Positions 20,701 through 31,849 of a stretch of 64,000 nt of DNA are shown here, piece by piece. The DNA is from Capitulum mitella (taxonomy: Eukaryota > Arthropoda > Thecostraca > Pollicipedomorpha > Pollicipedidae). The translations under genes were made by a program, and so were the position numbers. The notes beneath the pieces were generated by a model, which did not search any database, was not told the origin of the DNA, and saw nothing but the letters and a program-made list of their open reading frames with translations. Positions within the stretch are counted from its first letter, which is position 1, and each line of letters begins with the position of its first letter. Where the stretch lies: assembly GCA_030062745.1 (NCBI GenBank), contig CP099847.1:914304-978303 (forward strand), written 5' to 3'.

Positions 20701-23700
20701 GACAACGGCAGGTGGACTGGTGACCCAAAAAATGGCGGCGGCACGCTGGGCTCGGCTGGGACTGTTGCTTACATGAAGAATGCAATCGGAGCCTGTAAAT
20801 GGGCTCTTGATGAAGACGGTGGATACATGACAACGTGTTCAGCCTGGTTTGCTCTTTTAACACAGCAGGTTAAAGAAGAAGTGTCTGTAGGGGAATATAC
20901 AATACTTAAGAAAAGAATGGGAAAATTAAAAAAAATAATAATTTAATTTTATTTCCCTTTCCCATTATTTTTTTAACTCAACATCAAATGCATCCAAAAC
21001 CGTATTTTTACTCTTTTTCTAGACGGCTTTTCGGCTTCAAGACTTGATCGGAAATGTATGAACCATATGCAACAACACCAGGGAAATCTTTTCATCAGCA
21101 TTTTAAAGGTATATGTCCGTTCAAAGCAAAATTGGAGGGAAGGCAGAAAAGCTGTGGAAAAACACGAGCTGTTGTGACAGGGAAGGAGCACGTTCGTGTT
21201 CCGAAACTAAAGCCCAATTGCGAGGAAATAAACACTGTGGAGTTAAGAAGTATGGGGATCAAATGAATGGACGTGCTATTCTTTTTCAGTCTATTTGCAT
21301 TTTGAACAGGGAAAGGAATGTTATTCTTGCAAATCATGGCGCATTCATTGACTACGAAAATTAATGGCGTCTTATTTGCTGCCCATTGCCGTGCCGTTCT
21401 TATGTTATGCTGTAATGGGATAACTAATGAAATCGTGTTTGGTATGATGTTATCGGTATTCCGCACTTTGTTATTCTGTATCGATGGCAAACAGACGCTG
21501 CTCTCTTCGGCAAGTCTCTGTGTTGTATCCTGTTTTGACGGAGCGCGGAAACAGCCGTAAAACCGAGGACAACTTACGGGTTATCACTGAGTATGGAAAT
21601 CTAAGCTGTTTTGTTGCAATCATAAATCATCCTGATGCCGTATGTAAACTAATCATGTAACAAATCATGTAACTAATCATGTTAGGGGTTTCTGAACAAG
21701 TCCAAAACGAAGGCTCTGTAACGGGCGATTTTGTAGTAATTAACTCTGATCAGTTCTGAAATCCAAATTAACGGCACAAAAAACATTTGGTGACAGCAAT
21801 TCGAAGTGCTTAAGATTCATAGGAACCGAAATATGCACTACAGAGGTGATGCCTCAGACGACGAAAGCTTGCGACATACATACATACAGCAAGACGTTTT
21901 TTCTTGCCATTGTTTCTGCGCCGTGGCGTATCCTGGATTTTTTTCCGCGGGTTGGGTTCCTAGGGTCCTAGAGAATGAGGGAAACCCAACGCTGAGGGGT
22001 CCCTTGAACTTTACGGGGGCCCATGGCCAGGGGTGTCATTTTGTGTAAATGATTGGGGGGTGAGGGGCGGACCGAAGGCCTCGCAGCCTGACCTCTCCTA
22101 AATGTGAATTTCTCAGCGGATTTAGGACACTTTTGTTTTGACCGACCGCAGTCGTTCTAAGAAACGATTTACAAAAGATATTTGGTTTGTTTGCATATAT
22201 GCATATATATTTATATACATATATATTTATGCATATATAATGCACTCAGGGGTGTCGTCTTGTGAAAATGATAGGGGGCAGAGCTGAAGGGGCCCCAACT
22301 TGAAATTGAATGCCCCGACAACCGACCTTTATGGCGGGTTGTTCCATGAAGTGTGAGGAGCCCTTACTCGCATTTATCCAAAGTGCCAAGAACGTTTTTG
22401 TGGTGCCATTAACCAGGCACGGCGTGGGGGTGTCAAATCCGTCACTCCTCGGTTTTTCTTGTATAACTTCTGAACCGTTAGTCAGCCCAACCAAATTTTC
22501 AGTACCTATTCATCGATCAGTTTTGAACATTCTCACATTAAAACCATTTCGATGATAGGTCACGTCATGGAGCTATGACGTCATAAATAAGCCCTTCCGT
22601 GCATGTTTTCGCCTCGCCGGGCGGTGGTGCGAACATGCTTTGTTTTTGTTTAACATTCGCTAATATAATGCATAAATTCTTTGGATTTATATTGGACAAG
22701 GCCTCAAAAAGGATACATACCCATGGCACGTCAACATTAGAGGTCATGCTAGGTCACATGCATGACGATTGGACTGATTTGCATTGTGGATGACAGAAGC
22801 GGTTCCTTTTGACCTTCCCATTGTAGTTGTATTAAAGTCCTTCTGAGCGTTCCAGGCAGCAAGCAACGCAAGCACATACACTGCCACGCCCGTCCTCCCG
22901 TGCCATGCGCGCTCTGCCCTCCGGAACTGCAGCCGCGCCGGCCGCCGAGAGCTCAGATGTCACATATGGCAGGAGCAAGCTAGCGAGACAGGTCAACCAG
23001 AAACTAGCGAGACAGGTCAACCAGAAACTTCCCACACGACATTATCATAACACACCCATATCACTCAAGCCAGACAAGCAAATTTATGTCCGCCTCTTAG
23101 CAAGGTTGAACAAATGCAGCGTGAGGTCATGTCAAGTCACGTCATAGGCAGATGTCAAAAACAAAAGGAAGTACAACATTGTCTCCGGAAGATCGTTCAG
23201 TAGAGAAAAATTACTGTTCCTAGTCGGAAAATGAAAAATGACTATCTATCGTGACCTGTCTTGACCTTGACCCGATAAAGAACAGACAGAGCAGATTTAA
23301 TTATTGCAAGATACCATTCCAGCTCTGCACTTGACGCAGATAGGAAACCTAGGGAGCATTTATCGCTCTTTGGCAGGAGAAGGAATGCAACCTTGTCTGA
23401 TCTGATCTAGACTGAGTTTGCCTGGATGAAAAACAGGCTACGCAAAGGGTCATGAGAAAGGTTTCAGGGTTTCACTTCCGTCTTTTTTGTGACGTGGATC
23501 AAAACAGCTGCGAGTAAATATCGATCTTTGGTATGTAAAGTAAGACCAATATTTCATCTCACCTAGGCTGACTTTGGCCCGACATTTTTCAACATTTTGC
23601 CATGGCTCTGATGCAGGCGATTGTGACCGCTCATTTGATGCCCAGTTGAAGACTCTATCACCAGTGTTGCCGAATGATGTAATGTACAAGCCGATTTCAG

Positions 23701-23935
23701 TTTTTCCGGCGCCGTGTTGTGCGTTTTATGTGAGTTGTAACGTCAGCAGTCAGGTGATCAGGGCTAACATAGTATTTTCTTGAATCACAGTACTCGGGGC
23801 AATCGACTGGTGGTGGACCAGTCGATCCGATGGTTCAGATCCGATGGTTAGATCATGAGATAGCATGGGGTTGCCCTTTTCGACACCCCAGCCGGTCACG
23901 TAGACGGGTACAAAAACACACCAGACGGTGCCGGG
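20701..23935. other. Unassigned sequence with transposon-end relics
   Basis: No supported gene. Direct repeats of an AGGGGTGTC.T.TTGTG.AAATGAT.GGGG word at about 22028 and 22250, and a GTGGCGTATCCTGGATTTTTTT stretch near 21931, look like ends of non-autonomous DNA transposons. An AT-rich alternating block lies at about 22195-22240. An exact 24-bp tandem duplication lies at 22981-23028, and a 9-bp inverted repeat at 23803-23825. Confidence 0.4.
22981..23028. repeat. 24-bp exact tandem duplication
   Basis: TAGCGAGACAGGTCAACCAG plus AAAC occurs twice back to back (22981-23004 and 23005-23028). Each unit contains one AGGTCA word. Confidence 0.9.
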
Positions 23936-23939
23936 TAAA

Positions 23940-25140
23940 CCCTATTCCTGGCAGGGGCGATGAATCCGCCCCACTCGGTTTTTTTGCTTGCTTATCCCAG
24001 GGATTTTGACGCAGCTTCACGATTGTGGTGACTGGTGACTTTTCCTAGCTATTCTTTCTGCGTACTGTGACAAAATTTTGAAATTCCATTTTGCTTAAGG
24101 GCGGAGCCAGGCAACGTTCTTGGGAGACACCTCAGACCATTTTTGGCCATATTGAGGGTAAAAGGAAAATGACTGCCAAAACGGGCGTTTTTAAGGTACA
24201 ATTTACAACCTTATGTGGATGAGTGTTCAAATAGTTGGACAACGTGCAAATACAATTTTGTTTATCTGAGGTCACTTTACAAGGTCAGGTCAAGGTCAAA
24301 GTCAAAATTTGGTTTTATAGTAATAATTTCGGCGCTATTTTCTGAAATGCCAAACCCGGGATGAAGATGACGTTACATGATGCCCTCCACTTGTGTGTCA
24401 AGTTTCAGCTTGATATTAGGTCGGGTCAAGGAGCTATGACTTAAAATACGAATGCGCGTACCCTATATCACAATAGTCGTAAAATGGAATTTTTGAAAGA
24501 GTGGATTCAAATGATTGAAAAGGTTTGCAGATAATATTAAATGCACACGAGATCATTCCAAGTGACCCCAAGGTCACTGGAGGTCATTTAAGGTCAAAGG
24601 TCACAAGTTGATCTGAAGAACATGTGACCATGACAGTTCCCCCTTTTTCATGTCCCTGGCACCGCCTATGTTAACATTATACAAACATTGTGATGTGATT
24701 TGTACTTCTTTAGCATAACATGACTAGGAGAAGCCAAAAAAGTGCTTAGCCTTTTTTGTGCATTCATTCGTTGAAAAATCAATCCTCCTATTTCTGAAAT
24801 CCTGTGAACGCCTATGAATTTTGTCAAAATTTGGAATATATGGACCAGTGGTAAAGTCCCATCCATAATCTCTCGATTCATGCCAATGTTATCAAAATCG
24901 GTCCATAAACAACGGAGTTATAAGAAGTCAAAAAATATCCCCAATTTTGATTTTTGATCCTCTATATCCACCCTTTTCAAAATTTAGGAAACTTCTTTTT
25001 ATAGCAATGAAATTTACGTCATGGAAAATCGATTTCCGTTCGTTGCGATGAAATCGGACGAGTAGTTCTCGAAAACCCAGGGGGGAAATCCGCCCCCCCC
25101 GCCGGGAATCGGCCATACCGTTCGCCCTCCGGGAATGGAG
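23940..25140 (+). mobile_element. TTAA-flanked non-autonomous DNA element, family 2, copy D
   Basis: Starts CCCTATTCC at 23940 and ends GGGAATGGAG at 25140, bordered by TAAA (23936-23939, decayed) and TTAA (25141-25144). It aligns end to end, same orientation, with copy E at 49818-51016 (for example TTGCTTGC, GGGCGGAGCCAGGCAACG, GTCAAGGTC and AAGGTCAAAGGTCACAAG blocks in the same order). Subterminal C-runs next to GCCGGGAATCG mark the right end. AGGTCA words cluster at about 24270-24300 and 24560-24610. No coding capacity. The piggyBac-like assignment rests on TTAA plus CCC/GGG ends. Confidence 0.75.
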
Positions 25141-25144
25141 TTAA

Positions 25145-27290
25145 GGAGAGGGCTCTCGATGTTTCCAGAAAACCCCTAAAACATTAAGGAAATTTTTTTA
25201 AGCAATGCTGGGACATTGTTTAGAGTTGCTCTGAAAATACGATGATCAAGGGCCCACTCAGAGAGCTGAAAGCCTACGAAAACTACAATGGGCACTCTGG
25301 ATAAATCCAAGACGGGGCCCTCCCCCGTGGTTTTAGGGACTCTCCTTAAATTCGTCTTCAAGGCTCATTAAAACTTTTCGTGGAACCCTCAAGCTTGGTG
25401 AGAGGACCTTTGGTTTCTTTAGAGGGCCCGCAATCATTTCCTCGTCCGGGTTAGAACTCCTCTCTTGAATGTGGGCCGCCTGAAGGTACTGAAGGCCCCC
25501 AAAGGTTTAAGGGACCCACATACATTTCATTGAGCTCTCTAGATGAATTCAAGTAAGACGCCGGGAGTGTCCTTCCTTGAATTTATATAAAGTGCCCATA
25601 GAAATTTATTTGGGGTCCTAAACGTTTTAGGAGTGCCTTTGATATTTCAGAGGGCCCCTGAAACATTTACTCGCCCAGTTCATCTTTTCCAGAACACATG
25701 AAGTGCTTCTGAAAATATCAAGGACATTTCAATTAAATCTAAGAAGGGCCACTCAAATGTCACGGAGGTCCCTTTCTTTTTTTAAAAAAAATCCATCGAA
25801 TTGGCATATAATGTGAAGCCTTTTGGAAAGACCCTTAATGTTTTCGGAGGGTACCTCAGACATTTTCTCGTCCAGTTAAAAGCTTCTATCCCGAAAACTT
25901 CAGAGACCTTTTGAAATACCAATCGGTCTCTTAAACATTTGACAGCCGCACAAAAGCTTCAGTGAGCCCTCGAGAGGGCTTCAGTGAGCCCTCCAGAGGG
26001 CTTCAGTGAGCCCTCGAGAGGGCTTCAATGAGCCCTCGAGAGGGCTTCAATGAGCCCTCGAGAGGGCTTCAGTGAGCCCTCGAGAGGGCTTCAGTGAGCC
26101 CTCGAGAGGGCTTCAGTGAGCCCTCGAGAGGGCTTCAGTGAGCCCTCGAGAGGGCTTCAGTGAGCCCTCGAAAGGGCTTCAGTGAGGATCCCTCGAGAGG
26201 GCTTCAGTGAGCCCTCGAGAGGGCTTCAGTGAGCCCTAGAGAGGGCTTCAGTGAGCCCTCGAGAGGGCTTCAATGAGCCCTCGAGAGGGCTTTAGTGAGC
26301 CCTCGAGAGGGCTTCAGTGAGCCCTCGAGAGGGCTTCAGTGAGGATCCCTCGAGAGGGCTTCAGTGAGCCCTCGAGAGGGCTTCAGTGAGCCCTCGAGAG
26401 GGCTTCAGTGAGCCCTCGAGAGGGCTTCAATGAGCCTTCCAGAGGGCTTCAATGAGGGTCCCTCGTATCTTAAGCGGGGATCTCCTTGGATTCATCTAAA
26501 GGGCCCGTAAAGTTTTTTTCTGTGGGGCCCTCGATCTTTTCAGGGAGTCCTTGATATTTTCCAAGGGGCCTCAAACGTTCCCTCGTTCGGTTGATTCTTT
26601 CCTGGATGTGTGAGGTGCCATCTGAAAATATCAATCCTTCTAAATGGATTCAAGGATTTCCTTTAAGGGATTTTGAAGCTGTCAAATTTTAAAGCGATTC
26701 TTCGGGCCTTACGGAGTACCCTTCCTTGAACCAGAGTAAAAATCTTTTTTTTAATTTTGTGGGCCTTCAAGCGTTTTGGCAGACCCCTAGATATTTTCAG
26801 AGGGCTTCTCATGCAAAGTCTCGTCCGGTTCAAAACTCCCTTTCTGAATGTTCGGAGTCTCTCAGAAATCTGAGTGTCGCAAAAAAAAAACAAGAAGTCC
26901 TCGAAATGAATTAAAGAAGGAGCTCTCATGCCTTTGAAAGGGTCATCCCTTCGGTTCATCTAAAGGGCCCAGGGGAGTCTTTTGGACCCATCGAGCTTTT
27001 GAGAGAGCCCTCAGTATTTTTAGAGGGCCTCGCAAACATTTTCTTAAGGGCTCCTTAACCATATCCTCGCTGATTCAAAAATCCTCTTCCAACTGTTTGA
27101 GGGGATCCCTAAGAATGTTTGAAGAGAGTCCTTAAGAGCGGAGGAGAGACCACTGGACTCCTCTAGAGGATCCCCTTGAATTCATATGGAAGGTCCATTG
27201 GAGTGTGCTGTGGGGCCCTGAAGCTTTTGAGAGTGCACTCATTATTTTTAGAGAGCCCCCAAACCTTCAGGACAGGACTTCCTTAACCAG
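25145..27290. repeat. Degenerate tandem repeat, about 230-bp period
   Basis: A word of the form CTCGTCCGGTT(C/A)AAA followed by CTCCT.TC.GAATGT recurs near 25441, 25667, 25870, 26583, 26817 and 27063, that is every 205-245 bp once the inserted minisatellite is discounted. Units also share GAGGGCC and TTTTCAGAGGGC words. Units are strongly diverged. No coding signal. Confidence 0.6.
25955..26458. repeat. 22-bp minisatellite, about 23 copies
   Basis: The unit is GAGCCCTCGAGAGGGCTTCAGT (22 bases, near-palindromic around CTCGAG), here described as GAGCCCTCGAG followed by AGGGCTTCAGT. Most copies are identical. Variants include CAAT for CAGT and two copies with a GAGGATCCCTCGAG insertion (about 26185 and 26341). 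It sits inside one unit of the surrounding 230-bp repeat and is far more homogeneous, so it expanded recently. Confidence 0.95.
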
Positions 27291-27779
27291 AAGAGGAAGT
27301 CGTTCTGTAACTTGAATTTGCATACTAACTGGTGCCGCCGTTTGAAAAAGTTGCAAAACGCTTCATCAGGTTGAAATGTCATTTCAGCCGTGGGTCCCAG
27401 CAGAGAATCGTGGGCCTCACTTCAACAATCAAGGGGATGAAATCGTCATTGGGAGGAATCAATTCAACATTGAGGGGCGTGCCCCGCTCAAAAGAATATA
27501 AAATTAAGTCCCTGCCTATGGCTAGAGCACCAGGGGTACTTCGCAACAACCTGCTTTCTTCTCCATTATAATCAAGTTTTCTAATGAGAAATGGTGACCT
27601 GGATTATCTATAGTCACTGTTCTGGCCACTGAGCCCCCACTAACGGCAGAGCTCCCACTTGATATTCTGGATCTTAGTGGTCAGGCAGCCTACGAGGCGC
27701 CAACCTTCCTACATTTCCATTACAATGATTCGATGATTGCCTAGTTAGGGCACTAGGACGCCTAGCACTGGCATCTGGC
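27291..27779. other. Unassigned sequence between two repeat blocks
   Basis: No gene recognised; short open frames only. Confidence 0.4.
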
Positions 27780-28860
27780 AGCCATTCCAGGGCAGAGATA
27801 TCTTTCCTGCCAGGAGCCGCCTTAAGCGGATCCCTGACCCTTCCAGGTCAGCTGAAATTGGGGCGCTTTAGGACATACCAGGGGCCCGGCCCAGGGGATT
27901 CCCTTGCCTTGCAAAGAATTTCTAGAGATGGGATGATAAGACCCCTAGGGCCCGTGGCTTACGTTACGTCACGGGGTTCCCTTCCCGACACATCTCACCA
28001 TCCATGGCACGAGGACTTTTGTTAGCTGGCGACTCCTTTGCAGAGGACCATCCTTTCTGGTCCTCGCATGTGTCTTTTGGTAGGCCGTAGGTACATGCCG
28101 GAGGACCCACTACCTTTCCCGATCAGAGGGCACCCGCTACCTGCCAGAAGGGTCCTTGCCTGTGGTCTGAGGGCCCTTTGCGGAGAATTATGTTTGCCTT
28201 TCTCCGGCCGGGGGCCTCTTTAGGTAAATTTCCGGGGACCTCTTCATGAGCCTTCCCGACACACTGACACTGTCCCATGGCAGGAGGGTCTTTCTTGGCC
28301 TTCGGTTCCTTTGCAGAGGAGCATCCTTTCCTGTCCTCGCATGTGCCTTTTAGCAGGTAAATACCGGGGGGCCCACTTTCCTTGCCCAGGGAAACCTTCT
28401 AGGGCGCACCCCGCTTCCTGCTAGAGAGGTATTTGTCTGGGTTCTGAGGGCCCTTTGCGGTAGAGTGGATTTGCCTGTTCCAGCCAGGGGGGCTCCTTTA
28501 GGCAAATGCCAGGAGGCCCCTTCGTGGGACTTCTCGTCACACCAACACCATCCAGTGGTAGGAGAACGTTTCCTGGCTGGCTGTTCCTTTGCAGAGAGAA
28601 TCCGACATCCTTTCCGGTACTCGCCTTTTGGCAGGTACATGCTGGGGCCCCATTTACCTTTGCCAGTAATGGGCATCCCGCTATCTGCCAGAGGGGTCTT
28701 TGCCTGGGATCTGGGCCCTTTGCGGAGGATTGGGTACGCCTTTCCCGGCCAGGTGGCTCCTTTAGGCAAATGCCAAAGGGTAAATGCCAGGATAAGTAAT
28801 AACCAGGTAGGTAAATGCCAGAGATCCCCTTCGTGGAACGAAAAATTTCGGGGGTCCCAG
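27780..28860. repeat. Degenerate tandem repeat, about 275-285-bp period
   Basis: The word CCTTTGCAGAG followed by CATCC and TCCTCGC recurs at about 28035, 28309 and 28590. Each unit also carries GCCCTTTGCGG and GGCTCCTTTAGGCAAAT words. A G/C-rich terminus (CCCCCCCCTCCTCCC) follows near 28873. Open frames inside are by-products of the repeat. Confidence 0.6.
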
Positions 28861-29432
28861 AACCATTAGGACCCCCCCCCTCCTCCCGACTACTCTACTG
28901 GTTCTACGTGTACCCATATTTTACTTATTAAAAACTAGTGACTTATCTATTGTCGTCTTCTCCATGGTAGACCTTTGAAAAGCCTTGTTTTCTGGAGAGA
29001 CGCCCATATTTGGGAGCGATAGCAGAGGAAGACCTGATTAACGTAACGCTGAGTTTGGACGGGAGAGTGGACATACGAGGTAGAGACACACAATCACCAG
29101 CACGACCCTTAGCACCAGTGTGAGATATAACGGTCAGTTTGGAAAAGTCGTAGGATCCTTGAGCACCTCTCCTAATCCCTATCTTTGCCTGGATCATAAG
29201 TGTTAACGCTCTGCTGTTGGTCTGCGCTGCTGGTTGTTGCAACCGTTCAAAAAGCTGAAACATTCCAGCTGTTATTGTCAGTTGCTTCAAGCACGACAAT
29301 CGTTTTTGAAATCGCTGACAACCAAACGAAAGCGAGGTTTGTTGTAAAGATGAGTTACGTTTATAAATCCGTCATTTACTAAGTGCTTCGTCTTTGCGTT
29401 ATTTAATAAACCCATAACCAACCGGCATATTG
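28861..29432. other. Unassigned sequence
   Basis: One minus-strand open frame (28943-29299, 118 codons) shows no family signature. No RNA gene seen. Confidence 0.35.
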
Positions 29433-29443
29433 GCGCGCGCGCG

Positions 29444-29505
<62 letters not shown>

Positions 29506-29511
29506 TATGTA
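29433..29511. repeat. Compound (CG)n(CA)n(TA)n microsatellite
   Basis: A strictly alternating purine-pyrimidine tract of about 79 bases: GCGCGC, then CACACA to 29460, then AT repeats to about 29500, ending ATGCATATGTA. Confidence 0.95.
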
Positions 29512-30049
29512 AGCGTCACCGTCAAAGAAGTTGTGCATCATCATTTTCGGAAAGCCAGAAATGGTCTTTATTGGCTACCGGGTGTTAAGCATGATCATGG
29601 AAACGAATATCATGTTCATCACACAACATGCATAACATTACAATATATTAGATCAGCTATTGAATAAACAGTATCATATTACATCAAACAACAAATAAAT
29701 TATTCTACGTCCAAAATCCAGGTTTCCCTGGCGTTAGGGGCTAGTTGTTTCCAAAGGGGGAAAAACGGAATAGGTGGGACATATAAAAAGGGTCGTCGCC
29801 AAAGATTTTCGGTCGGGACGAACTCGGTATCAGTCGGGCAGGCGTCGACTCACCCTAATCGCCCGTCATCGAGAGTGACGCCACGGATTTCGGCCGCCGA
29901 ACTAAAGGCGTTGCAGACTCACTTCCCAAATCATAAAACCGTTCTCCGACGCCAGGATTGACTTGGACTTCACATGAAGATATTACTCTGGCCAAGTTCC
30001 ATTTTTTACACTCCGTGATATTCGACATCCTTTCACCCACGCTCCTGCC
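29512..30049. other. Unassigned AT-rich sequence
   Basis: No supported gene or structured RNA. Confidence 0.35.
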
Positions 30050-30960
30050 CTCGGCTTCTTGCTTGCGGACCTCTGGCTTCTGGAGGTCCGTAGGGACTGG
30101 CAGGCCCCTCGTGCATGCGGGCCTCTAATCTACGGGCTCCTATTCATGGGCCCGAACCAACTTCGCTAGCTCTCAGGCCCCTGGCCTGCAATCCCCTTTG
30201 CGAACAAGTCCCTGGTTTACGGACACTCCCTGACTTGCGGGCTTCTTGCTTAAGAGCCTCCAGCCAAGGGCCATTACGCAACGAGTTTCCTGGATTCCGG
30301 TCCCCTGGCCTGCGGCTCTCTCTGACATGCGGGCCCCTCTTGCATACCGGCTCGTGGCCTACGGGCCCCTGGCCGGGCCACTTACCGTCGTGCTCCATGG
30401 ATTATGGGCGTCTGGCTCGCGAAGCCCTCTGGCATGCAGGCCCCTAGGTTACTGGCCCCTGGCCAACTGGTCCTTTGGCTGAAGGGCTCCTGACCTGTGG
30501 ACCACTGCTTCGTGCTTGTCTTACGGGCCCTCGACTTCTTTAGCCGTGGCCCCTGAACGCTGGACTGCAGGACCCTGGCCTGCCGGTCCTCTGCGGAGCC
30601 CTGGCCTATGGGCCCCTCTTGCAGGCAGGCCCCTGAACCGTGGGCCTTGTTTGACGTAATCAACAAGCATGCTCATTACGAAATCATAGGTGAGAACGTA
30701 ATCAACGGGCCACTGGGTTACGGGCCGCTCCCTGGGCTATGAGCCCCTGCCCAACGAGCTCACTGGCTTGCGGATCTCTTACGCTCCTGGCCAACGGGAC
30801 CCCGTCTTACGGGCCCCTAACCAGCGAAATCACTGTCTGGCCGGCCTCACGCATGAGGGCCCCTGGCCTTCAGGTCTCTGGCTTACGGTCCCTTGGCCTT
30901 CTTGTTTTCCTGACCTACGGGCCCCATTTACCTGCGGGTCCGTCCAAAATTTGGGGTAGG
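30050..30960. repeat. Degenerate GGGCCCCTGGCC-type tandem repeat
   Basis: Words such as GGGCCCCTGGCC(T/G)(A/G)C and CTTGCGGGC recur every few tens of bases throughout the block, with strong divergence. Both strands are open in several frames, as expected of a short-period repeat without stops, so I do not call these frames genes. Confidence 0.55.
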
Positions 30961-31849
30961 CTGGACCCTTTAACCCTTTGCGTACGCTAGTGGTCGCTTC
31001 CAAATGTGCGCTGATGCAAATGTGTTAGTTACGAGTTTCCCCGTCGTTTGACCTCGACTTTGAGCTTCAAAGTCAACTATCACAAGTTCAAAACAAAAAC
31101 GCTATCCGCAAATGAATTCATTATTTCGTTTCATAACATTTTTAAGCGTGTTCTTTGGCGGATTTTTTTAGTTAAGGGCTCCCCGTCCTTCCGCCTGAAT
31201 ATGACCTCGAAGATTTGAACTGATGGAAAAAAGAAGTTCGGATTCGTAATCAGCGTCTCCGTGTTGGTTTACATGTGCATTTCGGGCGAGATCTGATTGT
31301 AAACAAGAGTGGCTACCCTCGCTTAAGTTTCAACGCGGTTGTCCCTGGCTAGCGAAAGCTACGAAAAAAGTCAAACATGCCCTTTATGGACTGTCCTTTG
31401 ATGAATCAGAAATACGACTTTCACAGTGCAAGCAAATCAGGGAGCAAACAAGGCCATGGGACCAGGAGGGTCCCACCAACTTCCAGACTGGGGGGAACGC
31501 GCCCCCCCCCCAACTTTTTCAACACTGAAGATATACAATATGTTTGCTTGGTATTTTTGCCATTGTTACAGAACAATAGGAGTAAACAAATATGAAAATA
31601 ATAATAAAAGCCGGATTTTTCAATGCAAAATCAATAGCGTGCAGAGCGAGGACACACCAACCCTGAAGGTCAAGGCGCAGGGCGCGAAAGAAAGGAGCCA
31701 TTTGTTAGGGCAACGGGCAGCACAAACTACAGGCTATTCCCATGCATAAGTGGCAAGGGGGAAATGTTTTGGTTCCTATTGTCACGTTTGGTTGTGGAAA
31801 CGACGTTGATTGATTTACGGGGACACCTTTGGTGGTCTTGGGCCGTCTG
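30961..31849. other. Unassigned sequence with a solitary TTAA-CCC terminus
   Basis: TTAA followed by CCCTTTGCGTACG at 30970-30986 looks like a left end of a TTAA element, but no matching right end was found. A C-run follows at 31502-31511. No gene recognised. Confidence 0.35.

Noticed and set aside
25955-26458. Regular repeats considered as a CRISPR array
   Set aside because: Units are contiguous with no unique spacers, there are no cas genes, and the genome is eukaryotic.
29287-29544. Minus-strand frame with a long ICIYIYIYIY run, and a similar one at 57294-57554
   Set aside because: Translation of TA/CA microsatellites.
30970-30986. TTAA-CCCTTTGCGTACG as the start of a third TTAA family
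   Set aside because: No reverse-complement right end with TTAA was found in the following 2 kb.
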